From: JAZKHT01 sp040385245
GTDB lineage: Bacteria; Pseudomonadota; Alphaproteobacteria; Rhodobacterales; Rhodobacteraceae
Direction: 5' to 3'
DNA: 64,000 nucleotides
NCBI GenBank assembly: GCA_040385245.1
Contig: JAZKHT010000001.1
Span: 496,001-560,000, forward strand
Below, in pieces: positions 1-10,216 of this stretch (the stretch's first letter is position 1; every line of letters starts with the position of its first letter). Both the position numbers and the translations under genes were made by a program. The notes under the pieces were generated by a model. It searched no databases, had not been told where the DNA came from, and saw only the letters and a program-made list of their open reading frames with translations.

Positions 1-32
1 GCCGCCCTTGATCCAAAGGAACAAAGCCAGCC

Positions 33-395
33 ATGATGACGTCCGTTGTTGCAGAAATTCGCCGTTGGCAATGCACGTTCGGCTGGTCGGTTGAGGGCTG
101 GGCGGACGCCTGGCGCAACGACAAAAGTCTGCGCCAGTGGGTGGCCGTCAACGCCGCTTCACTGACCGCCCTTGCCGTCGTGGACATGCCCGCCACGGGC
201 AGGGCGCTTGTCTTCGGCTTTGGACTGTTGGTGATTGTGGCAGAGCTGATCAACTCGGCGATCGAGCGTGCCGTGGATCATACCTCGACGGCGCGTCATC
301 CATTGGCAAAGGCCGCCAAAGACATCGCAAGTGCTGCGGTGACGATGACGGCCTTTGCCTTCGGCGGGGTCTGGGTGATCATGCTGATCGGCTGA
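33..395 (+). CDS. dgkA: Diacylglycerol kinase (DgkA)
   Basis: Small integral membrane kinase of 120 residues that phosphorylates diacylglycerol to phosphatidic acid in the inner membrane. In Gram-negative bacteria it recycles the diacylglycerol left by periplasmic glycan modification. The family core is visible: AELINSAIERAVD at about residues 69-81, then HPLAKAAKDIASAAV, matching the conserved NSAIE and KD.GSAAV segments. Three hydrophobic helices are evident and the length is normal. The start is ATG with AAAGGA upstream; a second ATG follows immediately. The 3' end overlaps the convergent flippase gene by 17 bp. Confidence 0.93.
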   Translation: MMTSVVAEIRRWQCTFGWSVEGWADAWRNDKSLRQWVAVNAASLTALAVVDMPATGRALVFGFGLLVIVAELINSAIERAVDHTSTARHPLAKAAKDIASAAVTMTAFAFGGVWVIMLIG

Positions 396-1680
396 TCCGA
401 CGCAGGACAAGGGCGGCCAACACAAGGGCAAGCCCGCTTTGGACGGCCAGTTTGGTGCCGACGATCCCCGCCAATGTGGCCTGTCCTGATGGGTCCCTGC
501 TGGCAAACAATGCGGCGAACAACACCGGCACACAGGCGGCGACAACCCCGATCCCCTGCCGTGACTGCAAGGCCATCAGAAACGTGGCGGCAAGATAGCT
601 GAAGGTAAAGGCGACTGCCGACCCCGTCGCCATCAGCAGCAGGGGTGCCACATCGGCAAATCCGCTGCCCGCGACCAGGCTGACGGTTGCAACAGGTGCA
701 AACCCTGCCGCAAGCAGCGCCGCCGTACTGACCGCCACAAACAGCACCGCAACCGGCAATCCGGGCCGGATGGCCGACCGCCCCTGCGCCACGGCGGCGG
801 CAACGGTCGGCAGCAAGACGACGGACAATCCAAAGCATGAAAAGAACAGGATGCGCTGCATCAGCGCCAGTCCCGCCAGCAGCCCCGCATCCTGTGGGGC
901 AAGCAGGGATTGCGCGGCCAGGATGTCACCATCCAGCAGCGCCACCTGTGCGACCTGCAAGACGGCAAACGGCAGCGCCGTTACCGCGATGCCCCGCGCA
1001 ACAGCCCAATCCTGCGGGGTGTCGGATCTGACCTGCATCTGGGCGCGCAGCGGCAACCACCCGGCCAACAGCGATGCCGCAACTGCCGCGACGACGCCAT
1101 GCAACCCAAATCCCGCCTGCCACAGGACGATGCTGCCCCCTAACCGGACGGCCATCTCCAGATTAGCCGACAGCACCAGACGCCGCACCGACAGTTGCCC
1201 CTGCGCCACGCCGCGCCCCACGCACAGCGGGGCCGTCACCGGCAGGGCGAAAATCAGGACGGGCAACAGTGTGGCCGACCCAAGACCCAGACCGTGCGTG
1301 ACCGCATCGGTCATCGCGGCAGGCAGGGCCAGGGGCAACAGCAACACCAGCGCCACAAAAAGCACGCGGTTCAGGCGGTTCACGCCGCCCGCGCCTGTGT
1401 CCGCATCCCGTCGGGTGGCGAGTGTCTGGGTCACGGCCATCTGCACGGCATTCAGCACCGCAAGCACCGACAACTTCAGCGTCAGGATCACCGCCAGGTC
1501 GCCATACTGTTCGGGCCCCAACCAGCGGCTAAACAGCATGTTGAACACAAGGTTGCCTGCATTCGCGACATTCGACGACAGAAAGATGACCGTCGCCGGA
1601 TTGAATATGGCGGCGATCAGCGCCGCGCGCCGCAGCGGGCTGAGGGAAATCCCCGTCGCCGAAAGGGGGGAAGCGGTCAT
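379..1680 (-). CDS. Polysaccharide flippase-like membrane protein (MATE/Wzx superfamily)
   Basis: A 433-residue hydrophobic protein with about 12-14 predicted helices. The N-terminal stretch (NAGNLVFNMLFSRWLGPEQYG, near residues 38-58) has the SRWLGPEQYG-type motif of oligosaccharide flippases, which move lipid-linked sugars across the inner membrane. I chose the ATG that overlaps the stop of the preceding glycosyltransferase as ATGA; the open frame extends further upstream but that part is shadow sequence. It is the last gene of the minus-strand exopolysaccharide operon, so an export role fits. The exact substrate cannot be read from sequence. Confidence 0.82.
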   Translation of the reverse strand: MTASPLSATGISLSPLRRAALIAAIFNPATVIFLSSNVANAGNLVFNMLFSRWLGPEQYGDLAVILTLKLSVLAVLNAVQMAVTQTLATRRDADTGAGGVNRLNRVLFVALVLLLPLALPAAMTDAVTHGLGLGSATLLPVLIFALPVTAPLCVGRGVAQGQLSVRRLVLSANLEMAVRLGGSIVLWQAGFGLHGVVAAVAASLLAGWLPLRAQMQVRSDTPQDWAVARGIAVTALPFAVLQVAQVALLDGDILAAQSLLAPQDAGLLAGLALMQRILFFSCFGLSVVLLPTVAAAVAQGRSAIRPGLPVAVLFVAVSTAALLAAGFAPVATVSLVAGSGFADVAPLLLMATGSAVAFTFSYLAATFLMALQSRQGIGVVAACVPVLFAALFASRDPSGQATLAGIVGTKLAVQSGLALVLAALVLRRISRSA

Positions 1681-2501
1681 CTTGTGCCGGTCCGTGGCGT
1701 CAGGGGGGCGCCCACGTGCCGGCGCGCGACAAGGCGCAGCATCTGCACGCCGCTGCGCATGATGGCGCGACCCGTGACCTTCGATCCCGGAATCTCGGTC
1801 CATTCTGCCAAGGGCAATTCGTAGAACGACCGCTGAGGCGCGGCCAACCCGGAAGCGATGCGGGTGAACAATTCGACGTCGAACAACCATCCAGCCGAGA
1901 ACGGTGCTGCGATGGCTGCATCCACGGCCGGGCCGCGCCGCAAGAACTTGGCCCCACATTGCGTATCTGCGACGGGCAAACCAACGGCGAACCGGGCCAT
2001 CTGCGCACAGATGCGCGAGACAAGGCGCCGGTGCAGGCTGCGTTCGATCCGGTGGCCCAGCATCTGGCGGCGTGATCCGAAGATCACCTCGACCTGCGGA
2101 AAACGCTGCGCGACGGCGACAAAATCGGCGATCGCGTCCAAAGGCGTCGCCAGATCGGCATCCCAATACCCCGCAAGCTCTGCCCCATCTGCAAAAGCGG
2201 CAAGCAGGCCCTGACGGACGGCCTCAGCCTTGCCCGAATTGACGGGCAAGGCGATCAGGCGGGCCTGCGACGGATGCCGCTGCACCATCGTTTCCAGCAA
2301 GGACTGCGTTGTGTCCTTGCTGCCGTCATTGACGAACAACACCCGCAGATGGGCGTTGCGCGACAGGAAATCCGAAAAGTGGTTGATGTCCAGACGGCTG
2401 GACTCGTTGTAGCAAGGGACGACAATCGTGGCGGGCAAGGTGTCGCGACCTGCGGAAGACGGGGTTATGACATCGGATCTGAATAGCTGGGGGGATCGCA
2501 T
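1677..2501 (-). CDS. Family 2 glycosyltransferase (dolichyl-phosphate glucosyltransferase-like)
   Basis: A 274-residue GT-A fold glycosyltransferase. The nucleotide-sugar region shows VVPCYNES near residue 27, FVNDGSKDTT near residue 60 and the metal-binding DADLATP motif near residue 120. A C-terminal DTQCGAKFLRR is typical of the ALG5-like subgroup that charges polyprenyl phosphate with a hexose. No clear membrane helices are present. The start at the ATG preceded by GAAGGTG was chosen over a longer in-frame option lacking a ribosome binding site. It overlaps the flippase start by 4 bp, suggesting translational coupling. Donor and acceptor are unknown. Confidence 0.87.
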   Translation of the reverse strand: MRSPQLFRSDVITPSSAGRDTLPATIVVPCYNESSRLDINHFSDFLSRNAHLRVLFVNDGSKDTTQSLLETMVQRHPSQARLIALPVNSGKAEAVRQGLLAAFADGAELAGYWDADLATPLDAIADFVAVAQRFPQVEVIFGSRRQMLGHRIERSLHRRLVSRICAQMARFAVGLPVADTQCGAKFLRRGPAVDAAIAAPFSAGWLFDVELFTRIASGLAAPQRSFYELPLAEWTEIPGSKVTGRAIMRSGVQMLRLVARRHVGAPLTPRTGTR

Positions 2502-2657
2502 GAAGCACCTTCGGGACGATTGCTGAATGTGCCGTTTCTGCGGTTTCCCTGCGGCAGAGTCGCGGACCCCAAAGGCGAATGGCGGGGCAAGGTTGGTCAG
2601 CCTTTGGCCCACAGGGTGAGGTCGAACCCCCTGCGGGCCAGACTTGCCGTGAATGGA

Positions 2658-3878
2658 TCAGGGCCGGTGCTGAAGGGTAGGCGGAACAATCCTTCCGGAC
2701 AGGGTTGCCGGACCCGCGCCTTGTTTTAAACGCGCTACGTGAAAGGCCGCCACGCGCGACAACGGCATATCCATCGCGCTTGCGTGGTTCGCCCGCGCCA
2801 CTGTTTCGGCCCCGGCGGGATCGGACAGCACCGCGTCCAGGGCAGCAGCCAGACCCGCCACGTCGCCGGGCGCATAGTTCACGCCGGACAACCCCTCGTC
2901 ACGGGTGACGTCGATGAAATCACCGATATGCGGAAAGACGGGAACCGCGCCGTGGCTTGCGGCCTGATGCAGCACGCCCGAACTGCCGGTGGTCGATTCA
3001 TAGTCAAAAGCGCAGACCCGTCCCTGCCGGAAGAACGCGCCGACGCCGTCTTCGGGGATGTAGCCCGCAAAGGTCACGCCCGGATCATCCCTGCGGGTCG
3101 CGGCGACGCCTGCCATGTAGCCCGGGGTAACCGGATGGTCGGTTCCCCCGATGACCAGCTGCGCCGCGTGGTGGCGCGGATCGGCGCGCAGCACGTCAAA
3201 GGCGGCCAGCAGTGTTTCCAGACGCTTGTACGTGCCGAACTTGCCCATCGTGACGATCCGGGCGGGCCGATCCGCCTGCGGGACCCAATCGTCGGCCCCG
3301 ACGTCAAAGGTGCCATGCGGGACAAGTGTGACATCGGCACGCGGATAGTGTGTCTGCAAAACCTGTGCATAGGATCGCAGGGTCACCGTCATGTAGGTGG
3401 CCCCGCACATCGCGCGGGTGATCACACGTCCCGCTGCGCGCACCACCATCTGCCGCATCGGCTGGCCCTTCAGGTTGGTCTGTTCAAGATCGACCCCGGC
3501 GATGATATTGTGCGCGATGATCCCGCTGCGAATTCCCATCAGCCGACTGGCCAAAGGCGCCAACAGGCCAAGGGCCGCCGGCACCTCGCGGTCGCCAAAA
3601 CTGGCCACCTGCAGGTTGTAGATGGCACCGGCCACCCGCTCTTGCCGCAGCGCGGACAGAATTGCGGGCAGCGCGCGAGGGTCATTGAACCCCCACACCC
3701 GGCGCACCCGGACCCCCGGCGGCAGTTCCAGTTCCGCCAGAGCTTCGGTCAGCAGATCGGCCAGCACGACCACCTCGGTCACTGCCGGGTCGGCGGCAAG
3801 GGCAAGGGCAAGATGATAGCCATATTCGCCCAGCGACCGGGTTCCGGGGGGAAAGGCGCTGATCAAGGCAATTTTCAT
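2658..3878 (-). CDS. Family 4 glycosyltransferase
   Basis: A 406-residue GT-B protein. The N-terminal domain begins with MKIALISAFPPGTRSLGEYG, a typical acceptor-domain glycine loop. The C-terminal donor domain carries GKFGTYKRLETLLAAF (about residues 205-220) and a serine/glycine-rich STTGSSGVLHQAASHG segment where GT4 enzymes bind the nucleotide sugar. It likely adds a sugar during polysaccharide repeat assembly in the cytoplasm. The ATG overlaps the stop of the upstream glycosidase-like gene by 4 bp. A 156-bp gap separates it from the GT2 gene; that gap shows nothing clear. Confidence 0.87.
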   Translation of the reverse strand: MKIALISAFPPGTRSLGEYGYHLALALAADPAVTEVVVLADLLTEALAELELPPGVRVRRVWGFNDPRALPAILSALRQERVAGAIYNLQVASFGDREVPAALGLLAPLASRLMGIRSGIIAHNIIAGVDLEQTNLKGQPMRQMVVRAAGRVITRAMCGATYMTVTLRSYAQVLQTHYPRADVTLVPHGTFDVGADDWVPQADRPARIVTMGKFGTYKRLETLLAAFDVLRADPRHHAAQLVIGGTDHPVTPGYMAGVAATRRDDPGVTFAGYIPEDGVGAFFRQGRVCAFDYESTTGSSGVLHQAASHGAVPVFPHIGDFIDVTRDEGLSGVNYAPGDVAGLAAALDAVLSDPAGAETVARANHASAMDMPLSRVAAFHVARLKQGAGPATLSGRIVPPTLQHRP

Positions 3879-5416
3879 GGTGTCGTCTCCATCAACAAGG
3901 TTTTGGCCCGGCGCAGCACAGCCGCGATGGGTTTTTCGGTTCCGTCCGCGGCGATCAGGCCGAAGTTCGATTGCAGGCGCTTTACCCAAGGCGACCGTCC
4001 GACAGCCTTGACATCCACCTGGGGAAAGTCGTGCAGGGTCCAGACAAACACCCCGTCGGCACCCCGCAGGGCGGTCAGACGGTTTTCGACCTCGGTCGCC
4101 TGCGCGGTGTTCGATCCCGGCAAGGCCATCGGCAGCCCTGACCAGGAGCTGGACCCGATCTCGGTCACGTAAACCGGCTTTCCTGCCGCAATCAAGCGGA
4201 CCGCAGCCAACCGATCACGCGATCCGTCGATATCCTGATAATCATGGTAGCTGATGACGTTCAGCGCATCGGACATCACCGGTGCTGACGCCGCCCGCGC
4301 CCATCCGACCGTATAGGGCAGGTCGGGCGCGATCAGCTGTGCTGCCCCCAGCATCGTGCGCAACCACGCCTCGACCGTGCCAGAACCGGCCCGTTCAAAG
4401 TCAATGTCGGGTTCGTTTTTCAGGTCCACAAACGCGACGTTGGGCGCGGCGGCCAATGGGGGTAGCACGGTTTGCAGATACAGCACATCCGTCGCCCAGG
4501 TTGCGGGTTCATAGCTGGGTTTCATGTCGAACAAAGTCGGGATGACGGTCAGATCCCTGTCAGCCGCCAGCTGCAGCAGGGTGATCAGATCACCAACCGC
4601 TTTGCCGCGTGTGGCGGGGTCCAGAAACGGGGCGCGTTGCAGAAAAATGCGTATCGACGTGGCCCCCATCCCCTTGATGGTGGACAGGTCACGGGCCACG
4701 ATATCAGCGTCGAAATCGGGCCAGAATCTGATCCAGGGACTCGCACTTGGATAATAGTTTATGCCCACCAGAAGTCCGGGCTTCGGGGCCACGGGTGCGA
4801 TCGGCGGCAGCGCCTTAACCGCGTTGCGAACATGTCCGAACAGTCGCCAGCCCTTGGTTTCCTTCATCAAAAGCGTCAGCGTCTGGTCTTGCGTCAGACG
4901 GAATTCGTCCAGTTGGCCCGCATCATCCAGCAAAAATCGCACTGTCAGCGCCTCGGATCGCAGTTGCACGATGGACCCGTCGCGATGGTGATAGACCGGG
5001 GACAACCGACTGTGCAGCACAACCATGCGCGCGTCCCGGTCTTGTGCCGCCAATTCGGACCGTTCCAGCGCGACACCAGAAAAATGGTCCGGCAGATAGG
5101 CCGTCACGCCCGTGGCCAAAGTGCTTGCCAAGGCCTGCCAGCCCATCGTCATGGTACGGCCCAACTGATCACGGTCCGCATCCGTCAATGGGCGACCCAG
5201 CCTGCGTGCGGGGGCGTCCCACACGACAGCGCTGGGGGTTTCGGGCAGGTCAGACAGCGCCTCGTCGAAAAAGCGATAGGTGACGGATCGTTCGCTTGCC
5301 TTGGCCAGCAGGGTGGCCGCCGAAATCGCGGACACCGTCAACAGCAAAAGCGCCAGCCCGACCGACAAGGCAATCCGCGTCAGCGCCCGATTGTCACGCG
5401 GGACCGGGCGGGTCAT
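3875..5416 (-). CDS. Membrane-anchored GH5-like glycoside hydrolase
   Basis: A 513-residue protein with a cytoplasmic stub, one helix at about residues 14-36, a poorly conserved middle (40-210), and a TIM-barrel glycosidase domain from about 215 to the end. The barrel opens with LLVGINYYPSASPW. Likely catalytic residues are Glu335 in DLKNEP (acid/base) and Glu419 in VYVTEIG (nucleophile), the clan GH-A arrangement of GH5-type mannanases and cellulases. Export topology places the barrel in the periplasm, where it could trim or transfer polysaccharide made by this operon. Family assignment below clan level is inference. Confidence 0.75.
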   Translation of the reverse strand: MTRPVPRDNRALTRIALSVGLALLLLTVSAISAATLLAKASERSVTYRFFDEALSDLPETPSAVVWDAPARRLGRPLTDADRDQLGRTMTMGWQALASTLATGVTAYLPDHFSGVALERSELAAQDRDARMVVLHSRLSPVYHHRDGSIVQLRSEALTVRFLLDDAGQLDEFRLTQDQTLTLLMKETKGWRLFGHVRNAVKALPPIAPVAPKPGLLVGINYYPSASPWIRFWPDFDADIVARDLSTIKGMGATSIRIFLQRAPFLDPATRGKAVGDLITLLQLAADRDLTVIPTLFDMKPSYEPATWATDVLYLQTVLPPLAAAPNVAFVDLKNEPDIDFERAGSGTVEAWLRTMLGAAQLIAPDLPYTVGWARAASAPVMSDALNVISYHDYQDIDGSRDRLAAVRLIAAGKPVYVTEIGSSSWSGLPMALPGSNTAQATEVENRLTALRGADGVFVWTLHDFPQVDVKAVGRSPWVKRLQSNFGLIAADGTEKPIAAVLRRAKTLLMETTP

Positions 5417-6498
5417 CGGCCCGCCCCAGGTTGGGCAACGGTCAGCGATACGGTGCCCAAAGAGGTGGTCACTGTCAGGTCCAGCGGGAAATCATCCCGA
5501 ACGATGGGTTGCACGGTGCGGAACATGCCATCTGCCAGCCAGCCGTCGGTTCGCAATTGCCGGCCGCTGGAGGTTGTCAGTGTCACGGCGATGTCGGCCC
5601 CGTCGTTCAGCAGATGGCCGGCCTGTGTCAGAAACGGCCCGATGCGGATGTCATGGGCGACCGCGTCGTCCAACGCCCGCGCCACAACTTCGGGCAGGCC
5701 AACCGGTTGCAGCATCGCCACGCGGAATGGCTGCGCACCCGACCTGTGGCCTGTCAGTGCGGCGGTGACAGCCCCCTGCTGCGGCAGATTGCGCGTCAGG
5801 ATACGCGCCTCTGCCCGCCCGCCGGTCGTCACGGCAGGCACGAGTGAGAAACTGCCGTCCGCATGGGTGGCAAGCAGGGTCAGGCCGATGCCGTCTTCCA
5901 CCGCGTTGCCATCACGATCCAGCAGCATCGGCAGGGCAAGGGTTGTCATGGTTTCAGGCAGGGCGGGTTCGGTTTGCGGTATGATCTGCGGGGTGATCGA
6001 GGTGACGTTGGACACGATCTGATATTCGGCGCGCGGTCCCTGCCGGTTGCCTGACGCCGCACCCGCATGAAACAACCCTGCCGCCCGACCCGGGGAAATC
6101 AGCCGCGATGCGATGCCGTTCTGCGTGGCCACCACACGCGGATCGGTGGTGCCCGCCGTCAGGGCGACGGGCGTATCGTCCGCCACGCAGTTGCCTGCGG
6201 CGTCAAACAACAGCGCCGCAGATTCGGCGGGTGGGCCGCCTGCGGACAGGCTTTTGCCACCCAGTTGCAGCAGGATCGTCTCGACCGGGCCGGGCGCTAT
6301 CGTCTCGGCGCGGGCACCCATGGGGGCAAGAACTTCGCGCAGGCCGGCCCAGTTTGCGCGAAGGGGTTCGGTCGGACTTGCCGACCGAAAGATGCCGAAG
6401 GCGTCGGTGACGCTTTCGGTGGCAGCACAGACCGGCGCGCCAAGACACCCGAGAAGGGTGAAGACGGCCAGGCAGGGAACGTCAGAATTGCGGGTCAT
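5413..6498 (-). CDS. Secreted protein of unknown function in polysaccharide operon
   Basis: A 361-residue protein that I do not recognise. It starts with a clear signal peptide (hydrophobic residues about 9-22, probable cleavage after VCA near residue 24), so it is probably periplasmic. The rest is rich in beta-prone, Ala/Gly/Thr segments with no catalytic motif I can name, and looks like one or more beta-sandwich domains. It overlaps the glycosidase start by 4 bp and the frameshifted membrane protein end by 17 bp, so it is co-translated with them and presumably works with the periplasmic part of the polysaccharide machinery. Confidence 0.65.
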   Translation of the reverse strand: MTRNSDVPCLAVFTLLGCLGAPVCAATESVTDAFGIFRSASPTEPLRANWAGLREVLAPMGARAETIAPGPVETILLQLGGKSLSAGGPPAESAALLFDAAGNCVADDTPVALTAGTTDPRVVATQNGIASRLISPGRAAGLFHAGAASGNRQGPRAEYQIVSNVTSITPQIIPQTEPALPETMTTLALPMLLDRDGNAVEDGIGLTLLATHADGSFSLVPAVTTGGRAEARILTRNLPQQGAVTAALTGHRSGAQPFRVAMLQPVGLPEVVARALDDAVAHDIRIGPFLTQAGHLLNDGADIAVTLTTSSGRQLRTDGWLADGMFRTVQPIVRDDFPLDLTVTTSLGTVSLTVAQPGAGR

Positions 6499-9400
6499 GG
6501 GTCATGCTCGAAATGGACAGGCGCAGGTCGGAATAGCCGCCCAGGCCGTTCAGGGGGATGGATGCCACCCCAGGGTCGATGGGCGGGGTGACGGGCTGGC
6601 CCGATCCGTTGACGGTGATGTCACCTGCGGACACCTCGGCCAGCACGGTGATTTCGGATGCATGCGGCAACGGCATGGAAAACGGCGCGCTTTGGCCGGG
6701 GTATATGTTGATGTCGACAAACCCGGCGTCGGCCCACAAGGGCCGTCCATCGGGACCATACAACAAGGCTGTCAGGCGGACGACCGAGGCGGTTTCGGTG
6801 CCGGTGTTCACGGCCAGTCCGGTCAGGATCAGGCCGTCTTGCGCGGCCTTTATCCGTGCCCCGTTCAACGAGACGCCGCGATAGACATCCGAAGTGCCGA
6901 CCAATGCCCGCGCGTCAAGTGCGGCAATGGCGGGCAGCTCTGGCAGTTCGGGCGGAATGTACAGCGTCGGGTCAAAGCCGGTGATCTTTGCCGCCTCGGT
7001 CAACGACAGGACCCCGGCGAAGGGGATCGCGAAGCCGGACGTTTCGCCCCCGCGCAGCCGTTCCCCGCCCACCGTTCCCAGACCTTGGCGCATCAGGCGG
7101 TTTCCTGTGATCCCGCGCAATTCCCCGGTCAGGCTGATGGCTGCGGGCACCACGTCGATGTTGGTGACAGACCCCACAAGGAACAACTTGCCCCCCCCGT
7201 TGCACCAGACGGGCGGCGGGCACGGTCACCTTGGGCCGGTCGATCTGGTCCCGGTGCAGGTCGGTGTCGGGGCGCGCCTGCCTGCGGCCCGGCACGGCCC
7301 AGTTGACCCTTTCTTCGGTCAGGATGCGCAGGGGGGCCTGCACCTGACGCAGATGGGTGGGAACGATGTACCATTGCCCGTCGCGCAGAACGGTGCTCAC
7401 TGCCAGGACCTGCACACGCGTGTCCAGCGCGGTCAGCCAATCCAGTGTCACGGTCCAGTCGATCATGGACGGCGATTTCCGCTCTGCGTTGGTCTTGACC
7501 GACAGCAACTTGCCATAGGACGCAATCAGCCCGCCCTGCCACCGCAGTTGAAACAGGACATCGTCCGGGCTGTCGCGCGTTTCGGGGTCAAGCCGGTCAT
7601 AGGCCGGGCCGAACCGGCGAAAATCCAGATCGGTGAAATAGGCGGTGATCACCTCTTCGGCGGTGGCGGGCCGGGTCCGTTCCTGCCACAGAAGTGCCCC
7701 CAGAGTGGTGACCCCAAGGACCAGCAGGATTGCCAGCACGCTGACGATCCGCCGCACGCGGGCCGGGTTGCCGAACCCGTCCAGCGGTTCGGTCAGCGGG
7801 CGGTATTCGGGCCGCGTCCCGATCAGGCTGCGACGCAGCGCCGCCCCGATCAGCACAGCAAAGGCCGACAGCAGCATCGTCGGGGGCAACAGCCCCCACA
7901 TCAACCGCTGCCCCTGCGAGATGTCACGCCGGGGTTGCAGCAGGGGCAAGGGGTCAACTTCGGGCTTTTCCCAGACGACAATCCCGTTCTGCAACCGGAT
8001 CAGCCGCGTCCAGCCCGAAAAATGCAGCAGCGGGTCGTAAAAGGCGTCGTTCGAGAAGACGTATTTCAGGTGATAGGTATCGGCATTGGTCAGGAACTGC
8101 TGCAGCGAGCCCAAGCCCGGCACACCGAGATATTTCGCGTTCTCCAGACGCTCCACCGAAAAGCGCATCAACTCGGGCAGGCGGCGGGCTGAATGGTAAT
8201 TGCCGTCGATCGACTGCGCCTCCATCCGGGCGGACAGGTAGGCGAACTGATCGCCAAATCCCAGGGTCAGATAGCGCCACTGATCGTGGTCATCGGACGA
8301 CATGAACTGGACGATGGGTTCGGGATCGATGAATTCGGGCTGTGTCGGCTTTGACGTCGGCATGATGGCGATGGACACCGCCAGCACGACCATCGCGGTG
8401 AATATCCCTGTCAGCACAAGGATTTGCGTCCCGCGCCCAAAGGCCGCCGCGATCAGCTTGCCCGACCGCCCCTGCACCAGCGCGTCGATCATCTGCCCCA
8501 GGAACGGCAGGATCAGAATGCTGCCCCAAAAGGTGAATCGGTCCAGCGTCAGGATGTCGAAGGCCCCGCGCAATATGGCGCGCGAAATGGGCGTCGTGCC
8601 CCCCGTGCCCAACACAAAACACAGCGCCAGGGATGCCGCCAACGGCCACAGACGCGACGTCAGACCCTTGTACCAGGCATAGGGCAGAAACAGCAGCGAC
8701 AGGCCCCATGGGATCAGAAAGAACACAAGTCCCATGTCCGGCCGCGCAATAAAGCTTTCGCGGCTGCCATGCGGGATCGGAACCTGCGTGATCGGATCAT
8801 TCACCGACCAGATCCAATAGGGCAGGATCGTCACGACGATGCCCGCGACCAGCAGCACGGCCAGCAACAGCCCGCGCGCCACGGGCGACACGAACCGGCG
8901 CAACCACGCCGCCGGGCGCGCGAACGGGCGGGCCGGACGCCGAAACGCGCCGCGCAGACCTGTCGCCGGGGCCGCGCGCGGGGGCAGCGGGTTCAGTTCC
9001 GCCACGGCGCGCAGGCAATGCAGACCCAAGGGCACGATGAACAGGATCGTGCCGAACAGCGTGGTCACATGGTGCGCCGCCGTGGTCGCCGCGCCGAACA
9101 GCACCGCCAGCAGAAAATTCGCCCAACGCCCGATGACGATCCAACGATAGACATACGGCAACCCGTTCAGGAACACGCCCAAGGAAAAGATCGTCGGCAG
9201 CTGGCCGAAGATGTGGATGGTCTCGGATATCGAGGACGATATCACCAGCGCGATGGAGGCAAACCCCGCCGCACGCGGTGCCACCCACAGCAACGAGAAC
9301 CGGAAGACTCCGACCGTCAGCAGCAGCAGGCCAAACAACTGCACGGTCACAAAGGCGGCGCGCAGCGACATGACGTGCATCAGCGCGCCGATGGCCATAT

Positions 9401-9656
9401 GCGTGCCCGGCGGGTAGGATGTGGTCAGAAACCCGGTGTACCAGCGCGGCTCCCACGGGTCGAACCAGGACCGGTAATAGTGGTCGCCAAAGAACATGTG
9501 GATGAAGGCGTCATAAGTGTTTTCGTGGGTAAAGGGCAGCAGCCCGCCATGAAACAGCAGCGCGCAGGCCAGTGCCACCAGCAACAAGGGCACGCCGTCA
9601 TTCGACCAGGCATCCGCCGTCGCGCCAGGCGCGGAAAGGGTCTGCACGGTCGCCAC
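6482..9656 (-). pseudogene. Large GT-C-like membrane protein, frameshifted at a G8 run
   Basis: The upstream part is a polytopic membrane protein with about 12 helices. Its N-terminal periplasmic loop (HENTYDAFIHMFFGDHYY at about residues 44-61, then SYPPG) resembles the PTPS-related/GT-C class. The frame then continues into nonsense. At 7191-7198 there is a run of eight C (eight G on the coding strand). With seven G the frame joins a 3' segment beginning KLFLVGSVTN and running to 6482, giving one protein of about 1057 residues. As read, the first part stops at 6972 (894 residues) and the 3' part is orphaned. The start is GTG directly after the cupin stop. The cause could be a sequencing error, slipped-strand variation or true decay. 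Confidence 0.7.
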
Positions 9657-9662
9657 AGGGGA

Positions 9663-10064
9663 TCAGATCGGCGCGTCGGTGGCGGGGCGGTTGTAGACGT
9701 CATCCAAACGCACGATGTCGTCTTCGCCCAGGTAGCTGCCCAGTTGCACCTCGATGATCTCGACCGGCGCGTCGGTCAGGTTTTCCAGCCGGTGCAGCGC
9801 GCCCAGCGGAATCTCGACCGCTCCGCCGGGGGCCACCTGCAAGACCGCATCGCCGACGGTGATCGTGGCCAGACCGGCAATCACGACCCAGCGTTCGGCC
9901 CGGTGATGGTGATATTGCAAGGACAGTCGGCCACCCGGCCGCACCTCGATGCGCTTGACCTGATGTGCGGGGCCGCGATCCAGACTCCAGAACGCGCCCC
10001 AGGGGCGGGTTTCATGGACGGGCTGGCTGGCGGGAACGGCGGAATGTCGTGCGGTCTGGGTCAT
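9663..10064 (-). CDS. Cupin, mannose-6-phosphate isomerase type II-like
   Basis: A 133-residue single cupin domain. RPWGAFWSLDRG near residue 20, then RPGGRLSLQYHHHRAERWVV, gives the metal-binding His cluster of the C-terminal isomerase domain of bifunctional ManC proteins, and GALHRLEN supplies the second cupin motif. It probably interconverts fructose-6-phosphate and mannose-6-phosphate, or is a regulatory copy. The start has ACAAGG upstream. It lies in the mannose branch of the operon between manC and the large membrane protein, and duplicates a domain already fused to ManC. Confidence 0.8.
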   Translation of the reverse strand: MTQTARHSAVPASQPVHETRPWGAFWSLDRGPAHQVKRIEVRPGGRLSLQYHHHRAERWVVIAGLATITVGDAVLQVAPGGAVEIPLGALHRLENLTDAPVEIIEVQLGSYLGEDDIVRLDDVYNRPATDAPI

Positions 10065-10216
10065 CGTTACATACCTTGTCTCAGGTTGGGGGTGTTATGC
10101 AGGAAACCACCCGCCGCGTGTCATGCGCGGGCGGTCTGTCGGGTGACGCGGGGGGATACCTTTGGTTAATCCTTTCCGCGCCATCCTCACCTTTCGGCTA
10201 GGTTGGGCCGGACCAA

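Noticed and set aside
4472..6022. 516-residue plus-strand open frame
   Set aside because: Overlaps two minus-strand genes with clear signal peptide, membrane helix and catalytic motifs; composition is that of a shadow frame.
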